A DNA stretch of 5,870 nt, taken from positions 1 to 5,870 of the forward strand of contig JAGART010000164.1 in NCBI GenBank assembly GCA_017622115.1. The letters run 5' to 3'. The notes beneath the pieces were generated by a model. It was not told the DNA's origin and did not search any database. It saw only the letters and a list, made by a program, of their open reading frames with translations. The stretch comes from Clostridia bacterium (GTDB taxonomy: Bacteria; Bacillota; Clostridia; Christensenellales; UBA1242). The position numbers were made by a program, and so were the translations under genes. Shown here one piece after another: positions 1 to 5,497 of the stretch (within the stretch, counting starts at the first letter, position 1; every line of letters starts with the position of its first letter).

Positions 1-7
1 ATATTCA

Positions 8-667
8 CTATAAATTTACCTTTTCAAAATTTTTAACTGCTTTTTTAAAAGAAAGAACAAGAGTTAATATATATACTAAAATACCAAAACCCAAAAGAGC
101 AAGTTGAGCACCCCAGTAAATTGTTCCATCAAATAGTATATTTAGTGTAGGTATAAGGGCTATTAATAGTTCAAGTATAAGTGTAGTTAATAAATAACCT
201 ACAAAAGCAAAAGTGGTGGCTGGTGCGATTTTATAACCAGTTTTAAAAAATATAGGCAAGAAAATGCTATTAAATACAGCAAATTCTATTAAAGTAGTTG
301 CGAATAGCGAGATATTTGCATCTAGTCCAACAATATTTCCTTGTGGATTAATTAAAAGTGTGGAAATAATAGCAAAAGGAATTGCTAAAATGAGTTGCAT
401 AATTTCTATAAAAACAACAACTATAAATCTCGATTTTACAACATCTGCTCGTTTTATAGGAAGAATAGATGTAAACTCAATATCTTTATTACTTTTGCTA
501 AAAGCAAAGAGGGTTGGTATGCCTATAAGGCAGTAGCCAAATGCAACAAAATAAGGGTATTCAGGAATTAAAAGTGTTAGTACAAGCAATGCATAAATAA
601 AGATAAAAGGCGAGTGTAATATAGATAAATTCCATTCTTTTTTAAATAAATTTTTAGTATTATTCAT
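8..667 (-). CDS. ABC-2 type transporter permease (BcrB/YtrC/PmtB-like)
   Basis: This is the membrane-spanning half of an ABC exporter and pairs with the ATPase encoded just upstream. The 219-residue protein shows about six hydrophobic segments (roughly residues 20-35, 38-56, 80-106, 120-142, 150-174 and 184-207) and a basic C-terminal tail. Between helices 2 and 3 it carries the stretch SILPIKRADVVKSRF, a pattern typical of the small ABC-2 permeases found with YtrB/PmtA-type ATPases. The start is supported by a GGAGG ribosome binding site inside the end of the ATPase gene. The two genes overlap by 8 nt (ATGAATAA), which implies translational coupling. The substrate cannot be read from the sequence: relatives handle peptide antibiotics, phenol-soluble modulins or cell-envelope stress compounds. 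The family call is firm; the drug or peptide export role is inference. The gene ends 7 nt from the window edge, so a further operon member could lie outside. Confidence 0.85.
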   Translation of the reverse strand: MNNTKNLFKKEWNLSILHSPFIFIYALLVLTLLIPEYPYFVAFGYCLIGIPTLFAFSKSNKDIEFTSILPIKRADVVKSRFIVVVFIEIMQLILAIPFAIISTLLINPQGNIVGLDANISLFATTLIEFAVFNSIFLPIFFKTGYKIAPATTFAFVGYLLTTLILELLIALIPTLNILFDGTIYWGAQLALLGFGILVYILTLVLSFKKAVKNFEKVNL

Positions 668-1508
668 TTGTAGCCTCCAAATTAAAGTATAACATTATGT
701 CCTCTAAATTAGGCTTTTCTACTACTAGTTTTTCTGTTTTTGATAAATTTTCTCGCTTAATAAGTCCTTTAAAACCAAAACTAGATTGCTTTATATTAAT
801 ACAATTTGCTAGTAAATCATCAGTTAAATCTTGTGTTTTGCCACTTATTAGTGCGTGGCTGTCAATTAATTCATCTTTTGTAGCATTCGCAACGATTTCA
901 CCATTTTTAATCATTAAAATATAATCGGCACATTTATCTAAATCACTTGTGATATGAGTAGAAAAAATTATACTAGTTTCATTATCTTCAATTATTTCTC
1001 TAAACAAATCCAGCAAATCTTGTCTAGCGATAGGGTCTAATCCACTTGTTGGTTCATCTAACAATAATAATTTTGCATTGTGAGAAAGGGCAAGTGTAAT
1101 GCCGTATTTTACTTTCATACCTTGCGATAATTCTGCAATTTTTTTATTTTCATCTAAATTAAATCTTTTTAGATATTTTTGATACTTCTCTTCATTCCAA
1201 TTTTCAAAAAAAATACGATAGGTGCTTGTGATTTTTTTTAGAGTAGATTTAGGATAATAATCAAAACCACCAGACATAAAGCCTATATTTTGCTTTATAA
1301 ATTGTTCGTGTGAGGCTATATTTTTGCCTAAAATTTCGATTTGTCCGCTATCTGGGTGAACAATATTTAAAATAGATTTTAATGTAGTTGTTTTGCCTGC
1401 ACCATTCATTCCTAAAAATCCCAAAATATAACCTTTGGGTAGTTGAAAAGTGATGTTTTTTAGTTTAAAATTAGAAAAACTTTTGCAAAGGTTAGTAACT
1501 TTTATCAT
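660..1508 (-). CDS. ABC transporter ATP-binding protein (BcrA/YtrB/PmtA-like)
   Basis: This is the cytoplasmic ATPase that powers the permease encoded immediately downstream. In the 282-residue product the Walker A loop GMNGAGKTT lies at residues 33-41, the signature LSQGMKVK at 127-134, Walker B LLLLDE at 147-152 followed by the D-loop SGLD (155-158), and the H-loop histidine in STHIT at 185. The signature departs from LSGGQ (LSQGM), as is common in this exporter clade. The usual Q-loop glutamine is not evident: the segment reads IGFMSGGF (75-82). The region after residue 200 is divergent, as expected for a substrate- or permease-specific tail. An AAGGAG ribosome binding site lies 6 nt before the ATG. 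The gene is first in its operon, behind a promoter overlapped by a palindrome. YtrA-type GntR repressors often accompany such pairs, but none is visible upstream here. The ATPase call is very secure; the exported substrate is unknown. Confidence 0.95.
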   Translation of the reverse strand: MIKVTNLCKSFSNFKLKNITFQLPKGYILGFLGMNGAGKTTTLKSILNIVHPDSGQIEILGKNIASHEQFIKQNIGFMSGGFDYYPKSTLKKITSTYRIFFENWNEEKYQKYLKRFNLDENKKIAELSQGMKVKYGITLALSHNAKLLLLDEPTSGLDPIARQDLLDLFREIIEDNETSIIFSTHITSDLDKCADYILMIKNGEIVANATKDELIDSHALISGKTQDLTDDLLANCINIKQSSFGFKGLIKRENLSKTEKLVVEKPNLEDIMLYFNLEATNE

Positions 1509-1520
1509 TTTAAACTCCTT

Positions 1521-1547
1521 AACTGTGTATATACAATATATACAGTT
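1521..1547. promoter_or_regulatory. Putative repressor operator, 27-bp imperfect palindrome
   Basis: AACTGT...ACAGTT arms enclose an alternating TA-rich core. Comparing the 27-mer with its reverse complement, 22 of the 26 non-central positions match. It covers the -10 box and presumed start site of the ABC operon, the position expected for a repressor. A YtrA-type GntR regulator is the natural candidate because such proteins commonly control this exporter type, but the regulator gene is not in the window, so its identity is inference. Confidence 0.6.
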
Positions 1548-1565
1548 GTTTTTTTAAAAAGTCAA
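1537..1565 (-). promoter_or_regulatory. Sigma-A type promoter of the ABC exporter operon
   Basis: Read on the minus strand, a TTGACT -35 box (1560-1565) is followed by a 17-nt spacer and a TATATA -10 box (1537-1542). Transcription would start near 1530, leaving a leader of about 20 nt with the AAGGAG ribosome binding site (1515-1520). TATATT shifted by 2 nt is an alternative -10. The -10 box lies wholly inside the palindrome at 1521-1547. Confidence 0.65.
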
Positions 1566-1567
1566 GT

Positions 1568-1584
1568 AAAATGTTAAACATTTT
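1568..1584. promoter_or_regulatory. Perfect 17-bp palindrome upstream of the ABC promoter
   Basis: AAAATGTT, a central A, then AACATTTT: 8-bp arms that match perfectly about one central base. It ends 2 bp upstream of the exporter -35 box, at about -38 to -54 from the presumed start, a common position for an activator or second repressor site. It is also about 40 bp upstream of the -35 of the divergent promoter. There is no T-run or transcript that would make it a terminator, so a protein-binding site is the simplest reading. Confidence 0.45.
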
Positions 1585-1623
1585 GGCGAATTTAGTAAAA
1601 GTGAATAAATTTTATAGAATATG

Positions 1624-1653
1624 TTGATTTCTTGCACAGTTTTTTAGTATAAT
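1624..1653 (+). promoter_or_regulatory. Probable promoter of the small-membrane-protein operon
   Basis: A TTGATT -35 box (1624-1629), an 18-nt spacer and a perfect TATAAT -10 box (1648-1653) lie upstream of the ATG at 1675. Transcription would begin near 1660, just ahead of the AGAGG ribosome binding site at 1661-1665. The leader is very short, which leaves no room for a riboswitch or attenuator. Confidence 0.6.
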
Positions 1654-1674
1654 AAAACAAAGAGGTAAAAGTAT

Positions 1675-1803
1675 ATGTGTTTTTTTAAATTGATTAAATT
1701 TTTTTTGCCAGTAATTATAATCGGTGTAGTCGTGTACTTTGTGTTTTTCCACAAAACAAGTGATGGTACAGAAGCAATCTGTGCTTTAAATAATTTGGTG
1801 TAG
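1675..1803 (+). CDS. Small single-helix membrane protein (42 aa), unknown function
   Basis: A short gene encoding 42 residues. It starts at an ATG 9 nt after an AGAGG ribosome binding site and directly behind a good TATAAT promoter, and ends at a TAG 5 nt before the next gene. The N-terminus reads MCFFKLIKFF, then a strongly hydrophobic helix (about residues 8-25, core LPVIIIGVVVYFVFF), then a polar tail beginning HKTSDGTE with a second cysteine at residue 36. Lysines at 5 and 8 suggest the N-terminus is cytoplasmic and the short tail outside. I do not recognise the family. Its promoter, ribosome binding site and tight linkage argue that it is real. It could be an accessory subunit for the 266-residue anchored protein made from the same transcript. 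A frameshifted fragment of that neighbour is less likely, since each has its own start and its own membrane helix. Confidence 0.65.
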   Translation: MCFFKLIKFFLPVIIIGVVVYFVFFHKTSDGTEAICALNNLV

Positions 1804-1808
1804 GTTGA

Positions 1809-2609
1809 ATGAAAAAGCGTAAGAAAAAAGACAAAGGCAAGGGCGGTTGCTGGTTAAAAGTTTTAGCTGGTATAATAGGCATTGTGTTAGTGGTGGTTGT
1901 CGCTATTTTTCTTGTTTTTGATAAATCAGGTGAAAACAAAGATGAAAGATTTGAAACTCTAATTAATCAAAGTTTTGAACAACAAAAATTTGCAAATACA
2001 ATCACAAATGCACATATCTCATCATTTAATCAAAAGGTAAAAACTGCTGTAAAATCAAATACGCAAGAACTTTTTGATAGTAATAATCAATTAAACACGG
2101 CAGTATTTTTGTCTAGTGATAGTTATTTTGTTGATACATTAACTTTAAATAGTTTTGAAGTTGCGTGTTTTTACAACAATATTTTTAGTCAAGCGTTTTC
2201 AAATCAAACAAATGCAGAAAATTTTGCTACATTTTTAAAAATACATAAACTTTCTATAACTTCATTAGAAAATAGTTTAAATTACGAAGCAGTTATAAAA
2301 ATTGATACACAAAGTATTGCTAGTATTATGGCTTTGATTAACCCAAGTTTGCCAAATGTAATTTATTTGACTATTTCCGCTACAATTAATTTAAAGTTTG
2401 AGCCGTTTGTTTCAAATGTAACTATGCAAATCAATGAATTGACTGGTGAAGATAATGAGTATTGCTTAAATAAATTGTTGGGTGCGTTTGATATGAATGT
2501 ACAAGATAAAGAACGAATTGCATATTTTCCTTTTAAAATTATAGATGAACAAATAGATGTTTGGGACATACCTTTTAAGGTTCAACAAAATCAATTTGTA
2601 TTTAATTAA
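1809..2609 (+). CDS. Membrane-anchored protein with exported domain, unknown function
   Basis: The 266-residue product begins with a very lysine-rich cytoplasmic tail (MKKRKKKDKGKGG), then one transmembrane segment (about residues 17-37), then about 230 residues expected outside the cell. The outer part opens with a polar, probably helical stretch (44-90). It then alternates short beta-like stretches (96-110, 184-198, 201-209) with helices (112-130, 133-146, 218-228), and ends in FPFKIIDEQIDVWDIPFKV. The layout is loosely reminiscent of anchored DUF2140/YpmS-like proteins; this is a weak impression, not an identification. The ATG is 5 nt after the stop of the 42-residue gene, with only a weak upstream purine stretch, so translation is probably coupled to it. 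The gene ends directly at a hairpin terminator. There is no lipobox or cleavable signal site, and no catalytic motif was recognised. Confidence 0.8.
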   Translation: MKKRKKKDKGKGGCWLKVLAGIIGIVLVVVVAIFLVFDKSGENKDERFETLINQSFEQQKFANTITNAHISSFNQKVKTAVKSNTQELFDSNNQLNTAVFLSSDSYFVDTLTLNSFEVACFYNNIFSQAFSNQTNAENFATFLKIHKLSITSLENSLNYEAVIKIDTQSIASIMALINPSLPNVIYLTISATINLKFEPFVSNVTMQINELTGEDNEYCLNKLLGAFDMNVQDKERIAYFPFKIIDEQIDVWDIPFKVQQNQFVFN

Positions 2610-2638
2610 AAAAACTTCTGGATTTCCAGAAGTTTTTT
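2609..2638. terminator. Bidirectional intrinsic terminator
   Basis: A CTTCTGG / CCAGAAG stem (2615-2621 and 2626-2632) has an ATTT loop. It is flanked by six A (2609-2614) on one side and six T (2633-2638) on the other, which also pair. With a T-run on each strand it can end both the plus-strand gene stopping at 2609 and the convergent minus-strand peptidase gene stopping at 2641. Confidence 0.9.
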
Positions 2639-2640
2639 GT

Positions 2641-3366
2641 TTATTCATTTCTTGCAATAAGTATTGTAAGTAAAAATCTAATTAAATGTAAAATTGAAAC
2701 AACAAGTGAAGCAACATAAGTCATTGCTGCGGCTTTTAGAACACTTTTAGATTGTTCTGTTTCGACTTCGTTAGTAATGTAACCACCCTCGGTCAGTTGT
2801 TGAATAGCTCGTTTTGAAGCATCAAGTTCGGTAGGTAAAGTGATTAAACTAAATAGTACAGATATACCAAAAAATGCAATACCTATCCATAAAAATATAT
2901 CACCAACAAGAGAATTCCAACTTGCTCCCACGTTAATAATTAAACCGATAACAACTAATGGCCAAAGAATTGCAGAACTAAAATTAACAACAGGAACTAA
3001 AAAAGTACGTAATTTTGATGCAAAATAGCCTTCTTTACGTTGAATTGCGTGTCCAACTTCGTGTGCTGCAATACTTAAAGCGGCAATAGAATTACTACCA
3101 TAAACATCAGTGCTTAATGCAATTTCTTGTTTTGATGGATTGTAGTGGTCTGTAAGTTCACCAGAAGTTTGGATTAAATTAATTTCTTGTAAACCGTTTT
3201 TGTCTAAAATTTCTCGTGCTACTTGGTCTGCTGTCTTTTCGCATTGTGCTGGTTGATGTTTTAGCGAACGATAAGTTGAGGTGATTTTTGCTTGTGCTAT
3301 TGCTGCAAAAATAAATCCCGGAACAAGTACGATACCTAATAACCAATAAATGATATATGCTTCCAT
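2641..3366 (-). CDS. yugP: YugP-type membrane zinc metallopeptidase
   Basis: A neutral zinc metallopeptidase of the YugP family (Zn_peptidase_2). The 241-residue product is near the family's usual length. It has an N-terminal membrane helix (about residues 4-24), then a soluble stretch with the conserved ELTDHYNP (70-77) and AAHEVGHAIQ, whose HEVGH (102-106) supplies two zinc-binding histidines and the catalytic glutamate. Two further hydrophobic segments follow (about 123-147 and 155-177), then LPTELDAS (177-184), where E180 is the likely third zinc ligand, and a final helix (about 212-236). The start has an AGGAG ribosome binding site 7 nt upstream and a matching promoter. Physiological substrates are not established for this family; membrane-protein quality control is a guess. 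The gene is convergent with the anchored protein ending at 2609 and shares its terminator. All key residues are intact. Confidence 0.93.
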   Translation of the reverse strand: MEAYIIYWLLGIVLVPGFIFAAIAQAKITSTYRSLKHQPAQCEKTADQVAREILDKNGLQEINLIQTSGELTDHYNPSKQEIALSTDVYGSNSIAALSIAAHEVGHAIQRKEGYFASKLRTFLVPVVNFSSAILWPLVVIGLIINVGASWNSLVGDIFLWIGIAFFGISVLFSLITLPTELDASKRAIQQLTEGGYITNEVETEQSKSVLKAAAMTYVASLVVSILHLIRFLLTILIARNE

Positions 3367-3393
3367 AAATTTCTCCTAAATTATTGTATATAA

Positions 3394-3422
3394 ATTATAT
3401 CAAAAAGTTATAAAAAATTCAA
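3394..3422 (-). promoter_or_regulatory. Promoter of the YugP-like peptidase gene
   Basis: On the minus strand, TTGAAT (-35, 3417-3422), a 17-nt spacer and a perfect TATAAT (-10, 3394-3399) precede the AGGAG ribosome binding site and ATG of the peptidase. The -35 lies about 10 nt after the stop of the upstream gene, with no clear terminator between them, so the peptidase may also receive read-through. Confidence 0.65.
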
Positions 3423-3431
3423 CCTTTTTTA

Positions 3432-4406
3432 CTATTCAATAGTATCAATATTAAAAATTCGGTTTTCCACTAATTCGAATTTATAATTTTTCACAAAGCG
3501 AGGATTGCCCGCATAAACAAGCGAAAGTATTTGCTCGTTGTCTTCAAAACTTTGAGTTACTTCCAAAAAATCACCAAAAAATGCAATTATATGCTCATCT
3601 TTTAGTGATTGACTTAAATTTGGGTGTAAATAACTACGAGCCAATGCGAAATTTTGAATATTAACTGCTTCCATAAAAGCCCAAGCAATGGCTTTGTTGT
3701 TCGCTGGGGAAATAGGCTCTGTTTGAGTATATACAGAATATTGTTCATCTTTTGCAAAATTATGATTATTAAATTTATAAGTAGTTACTAAACCGTGCTG
3801 TGCTATGTCTTTTATGTTTTGCAAAGTAATGACATTAGCCCCATCAAATTCAATTTTATCAGCAACACCATCAAAGCATAATTGAAGATTTTTATTTAAA
3901 ACAAGCAAATAATCTTGATTTTTTGCTGTTTTTGCATTAAAAACTAAAAAATTTCCCACTTTTTTAATATTTTGCGGTGTTACTTTATAGGGTAAAGCAT
4001 AATTAAAATGCTCACTATTAGTTTGAGCAGTAAAAGTGTTTTTTATTACAGAAAATGCAAATTCATCAATTTTTTGATAAAAAGGTGTGATATTTTGAGT
4101 TATACTAGGTATTTTTATGGCTATAACTTCAATCTTAAAATGATTTTTGCCATAATCAGTAATGCAAATATTTGGATTAAAACTAAACAATTTATTAGAT
4201 TTTATATCAATTTTAGCAGAAAAACTAATAGGCACATCATCTTCATTTGTTTCTATAATAGGGTATATATAAAGTAAAAATTCGCTGATGTCGCTTATAG
4301 ATATATCTACACTTTGAAAAATATTTTCAACAAACCCAACTTGTTTGCCATTAATCATAAATATAGCAGGGGTTTCACTACATAAATGTACGATTAATTT
4401 ACTCAT
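3432..4406 (-). CDS. Uncharacterised soluble protein, possible C-terminal NTF2-like domain
   Basis: I do not recognise this gene with confidence. The preferred start is the ATG at 4406, preceded by GAGG (4416-4419) at a spacing of 9 nt. An in-frame ATG at 4421, five codons earlier, has no ribosome binding site, and GAGG overlaps its end. The 324-residue product has no signal peptide or membrane helix, so it should be cytoplasmic. The first 100 or so residues look beta-rich (SKLIVHLCSETPAIFMINGK, then alternating hydrophobic strands). A middle section with LLVLNKNLQLCFDG continues the beta pattern. Residues about 237-285 are helical (KAIAWAFMEAVNIQNFALAR, then HPNLS and FFGDFLEV), followed by strands to the end. 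That helix-then-strand tail resembles NTF2/SnoaL-like folds; this is inference from pattern only. The gene reads toward the peptidase with a 65-nt gap and diverges from the Myb-like gene. No strong promoter was found for it. Confidence 0.75.
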   Translation of the reverse strand: MSKLIVHLCSETPAIFMINGKQVGFVENIFQSVDISISDISEFLLYIYPIIETNEDDVPISFSAKIDIKSNKLFSFNPNICITDYGKNHFKIEVIAIKIPSITQNITPFYQKIDEFAFSVIKNTFTAQTNSEHFNYALPYKVTPQNIKKVGNFLVFNAKTAKNQDYLLVLNKNLQLCFDGVADKIEFDGANVITLQNIKDIAQHGLVTTYKFNNHNFAKDEQYSVYTQTEPISPANNKAIAWAFMEAVNIQNFALARSYLHPNLSQSLKDEHIIAFFGDFLEVTQSFEDNEQILSLVYAGNPRFVKNYKFELVENRIFNIDTIE

Positions 4407-4481
4407 TATACTATACCTCATAATATTGTATTTTGCTTTTTAAAAAAATATGACTATAAAAGATGTCTAAAATTTTTACTA

Positions 4482-4512
4482 TTGTCAATAATTTTAACAA
4501 ATTAAATATTAT
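4482..4512 (+). promoter_or_regulatory. Weak candidate promoter in the divergent gap
   Basis: TTGTCA (4482-4487) and TATTAT (4507-4512) are 19 nt apart, longer than ideal, and would start transcription almost at the ribosome binding site. The same ATTGTCAAT core reads TTGACA on the minus strand, but no -10 box lies at a proper distance there. The 117-nt gap must hold start signals for both genes, yet neither is convincing. Confidence 0.2.
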
Positions 4513-4523
4513 GGGGTAAAAAA

Positions 4524-5384
4524 ATGAAAAAAGAAAATTTTATTTTAGGGTGGAATATAGAAGAAATCAAAAGCCTTATTTTAGCAGTAAAAGGAAATAC
4601 AAATAAAAATCTATTAAAAGTTTTTGAGGAATATGCAAAAAATACTAATCGAAATACTTTTAGTGTTAGAAATTTTTATTATCGTTTGATTGAAGAAACT
4701 AATGTTAATAAAGACGTTAGTAACATTTTGGAGAAGAATGGATTGTTAAAGTTATTAAAAACTAATCATTTTAGCGAAAGTGAAACTGAAAAATTATTAT
4801 ATGCACTTTTAAAAGATGAGGGTATAAGTGTAAGACGTGCTTGTCGTAAACTTGCTAAAAATGATGAAAAGTTATCTATAAGAATGCAGAATAAATATAG
4901 AAATGCATTAAAAACTCAACCTGAATTAGTTTCAAAAATTTTAGAAGATTTAAGGTCTAAAAATATTAAAACTAGAAACGTATCATCAAACAATATATTA
5001 GAATTGCCAAAACAAACTACAAATACTATTTCGCAACAAGAAATACAAGCATTGTTTATGGGGTTGGTTAGACTGGTTAAAAAGTCTGCACAAGAGGAGT
5101 TTGAGTGTCAATTAGTTGATGAAGTAAAGAGTGTAAATAATCAGTTGCAAAACTCGCTTATTGATTTGAGAAGAAAAGAGATTTTAGTTGCTGAATTACA
5201 AGAGCAAAACAAAATACTAACACATAAGTTAAAATTGTTAGAAAACAATTTGAGTAATACGCAAAATACAATGTTAAATCATTACAGTAAAATTAATAAT
5301 TTAGTCAGTAGTGATAGAATGGAGGAGTTGAAAAACTTTATTGATAGTTTAGTTAAAAAAGAAACACAAAAAGGCGAAAAATAA
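4524..5384 (+). CDS. Myb/SANT-like DNA-binding protein with coiled-coil tail
   Basis: A probable transcriptional regulator. The 286-residue product holds two helix-turn-helix-like repeats. The first (about 9-57) has GWNIEEIKSLI, VFEEYAKNTNR and the recognition-type helix SVRNFYYRL (47-55). The second (about 83-130) has FSESETEKLLYAL, SVRRACRKLA (102-111) and MQNKYRNAL (121-129). A basic linker follows, then a charged heptad-rich region (about 190-250, with LQEQNKILTHKLKLLENNL) that should form a dimerising coiled coil. The pattern recalls Firmicute Myb-like regulators such as RsfA, but length and arrangement differ, so no symbol is given. The start has GGGG (4513-4516) 7 nt before the ATG; the proposed promoter is weak. 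The gene is transcribed alone, divergent from the gene at 3432-4406, and ends in its own terminator. The target sites are unknown; the nested palindrome just downstream is an obvious one to test. Confidence 0.85.
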   Translation: MKKENFILGWNIEEIKSLILAVKGNTNKNLLKVFEEYAKNTNRNTFSVRNFYYRLIEETNVNKDVSNILEKNGLLKLLKTNHFSESETEKLLYALLKDEGISVRRACRKLAKNDEKLSIRMQNKYRNALKTQPELVSKILEDLRSKNIKTRNVSSNNILELPKQTTNTISQQEIQALFMGLVRLVKKSAQEEFECQLVDEVKSVNNQLQNSLIDLRRKEILVAELQEQNKILTHKLKLLENNLSNTQNTMLNHYSKINNLVSSDRMEELKNFIDSLVKKETQKGEK

Positions 5385-5394
5385 GCCTTTTTTT
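5368..5394 (+). terminator. Intrinsic terminator overlapping the stop codon of the Myb-like gene
   Basis: AAAAAGGC (5368-5375) pairs with GCCTTTTT (5385-5392) around a 9-nt loop that contains the gene's TAA stop (5382-5384), and a run of seven T follows (5388-5394). The last T residues are also the first bases of the downstream palindrome. Confidence 0.8.
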
Positions 5395-5435
5395 CTTAAT
5401 ACTATGCAAATGCATAGTATGCATAGTATTAAGAA
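5393..5435. repeat. Nested palindrome with tandem GCATAGTAT units
   Basis: A 15-bp perfect inverted repeat, TTCTTAATACTATGC (5393-5407) and its complement (5421-5435), encloses 13 nt. Inside it, ATACTATGCA (5399-5408) pairs perfectly with TGCATAGTAT (5411-5420) over a 2-nt gap. GCATAGTAT is repeated head to tail (5412-5420 and 5421-5429), and ATGCATA-G-TATGCAT (5410-5424) is itself a perfect odd palindrome. The structure can therefore fold into alternative hairpins. No T-run follows the 3' arm, so it is not a standard terminator on the plus strand. It may be a protein-binding site or a dispersed intergenic repeat. Confidence 0.75.
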
Positions 5436-5497
5436 TATATAAATGAATTTTGGCTTTTGCTTTACTTAAAAAAGTAAAAAATTGTATGATAAAAAGT

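Noticed and set aside
1..8. Possible GTG start (minus strand, 6-8) of a third ABC-operon gene
   Set aside because: A GAAAAGG stretch lies about 10 nt upstream, but only a few bases of frame are visible, so nothing can be concluded.
264..536. Plus-strand open frame of 90 codons
   Set aside because: It lies entirely antisense to the well-supported permease gene, with no ribosome binding site and no family resemblance.
697..924. Plus-strand open frame of 75 codons
   Set aside because: Antisense to the C-terminal part of the ABC ATPase; low-complexity translation and no start signals.
1632..1637. TTGCAC as -35 for the TATAAT at 1648
   Set aside because: The spacer would be only 10 nt; TTGATT at 1624-1629 with an 18-nt spacer is preferred.
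1715..1939. Minus-strand open frame of 74 codons
   Set aside because: Opposes the two membrane-protein genes; its composition is the complement of their lysine- and valine-rich segments.
2363..2657. Two overlapping minus-strand open frames (2363-2569 and 2466-2657)
   Set aside because: Both lie opposite the anchored-protein gene; the second also runs across the shared terminator. Neither has a ribosome binding site.
2840..3028. Plus-strand open frame of 62 codons
   Set aside because: Antisense to the peptidase gene, whose zinc motif and frame are unambiguous.
4008..4277. Plus-strand open frame of 89 codons
   Set aside because: Antisense to the 3432-4406 gene, with no start signals.
5393..5435. 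CRISPR array or standard terminator reading of the palindrome
   Set aside because: The repeat units are only 9 bp with no spacers, and the 3' arm is not followed by a T-run.
5443..5469. Tiny plus-strand frame (8 codons) upstream of addB
   Set aside because: No ribosome binding site, and it lies upstream of the addB promoter; not a credible leader peptide.
5461..5478. Hairpin TTTACTT / AAGTAAA with an AAAA loop
   Set aside because: Only 7 bp, all but one pair per arm A-T, and no T-run on the plus strand; likely chance in AT-rich DNA.
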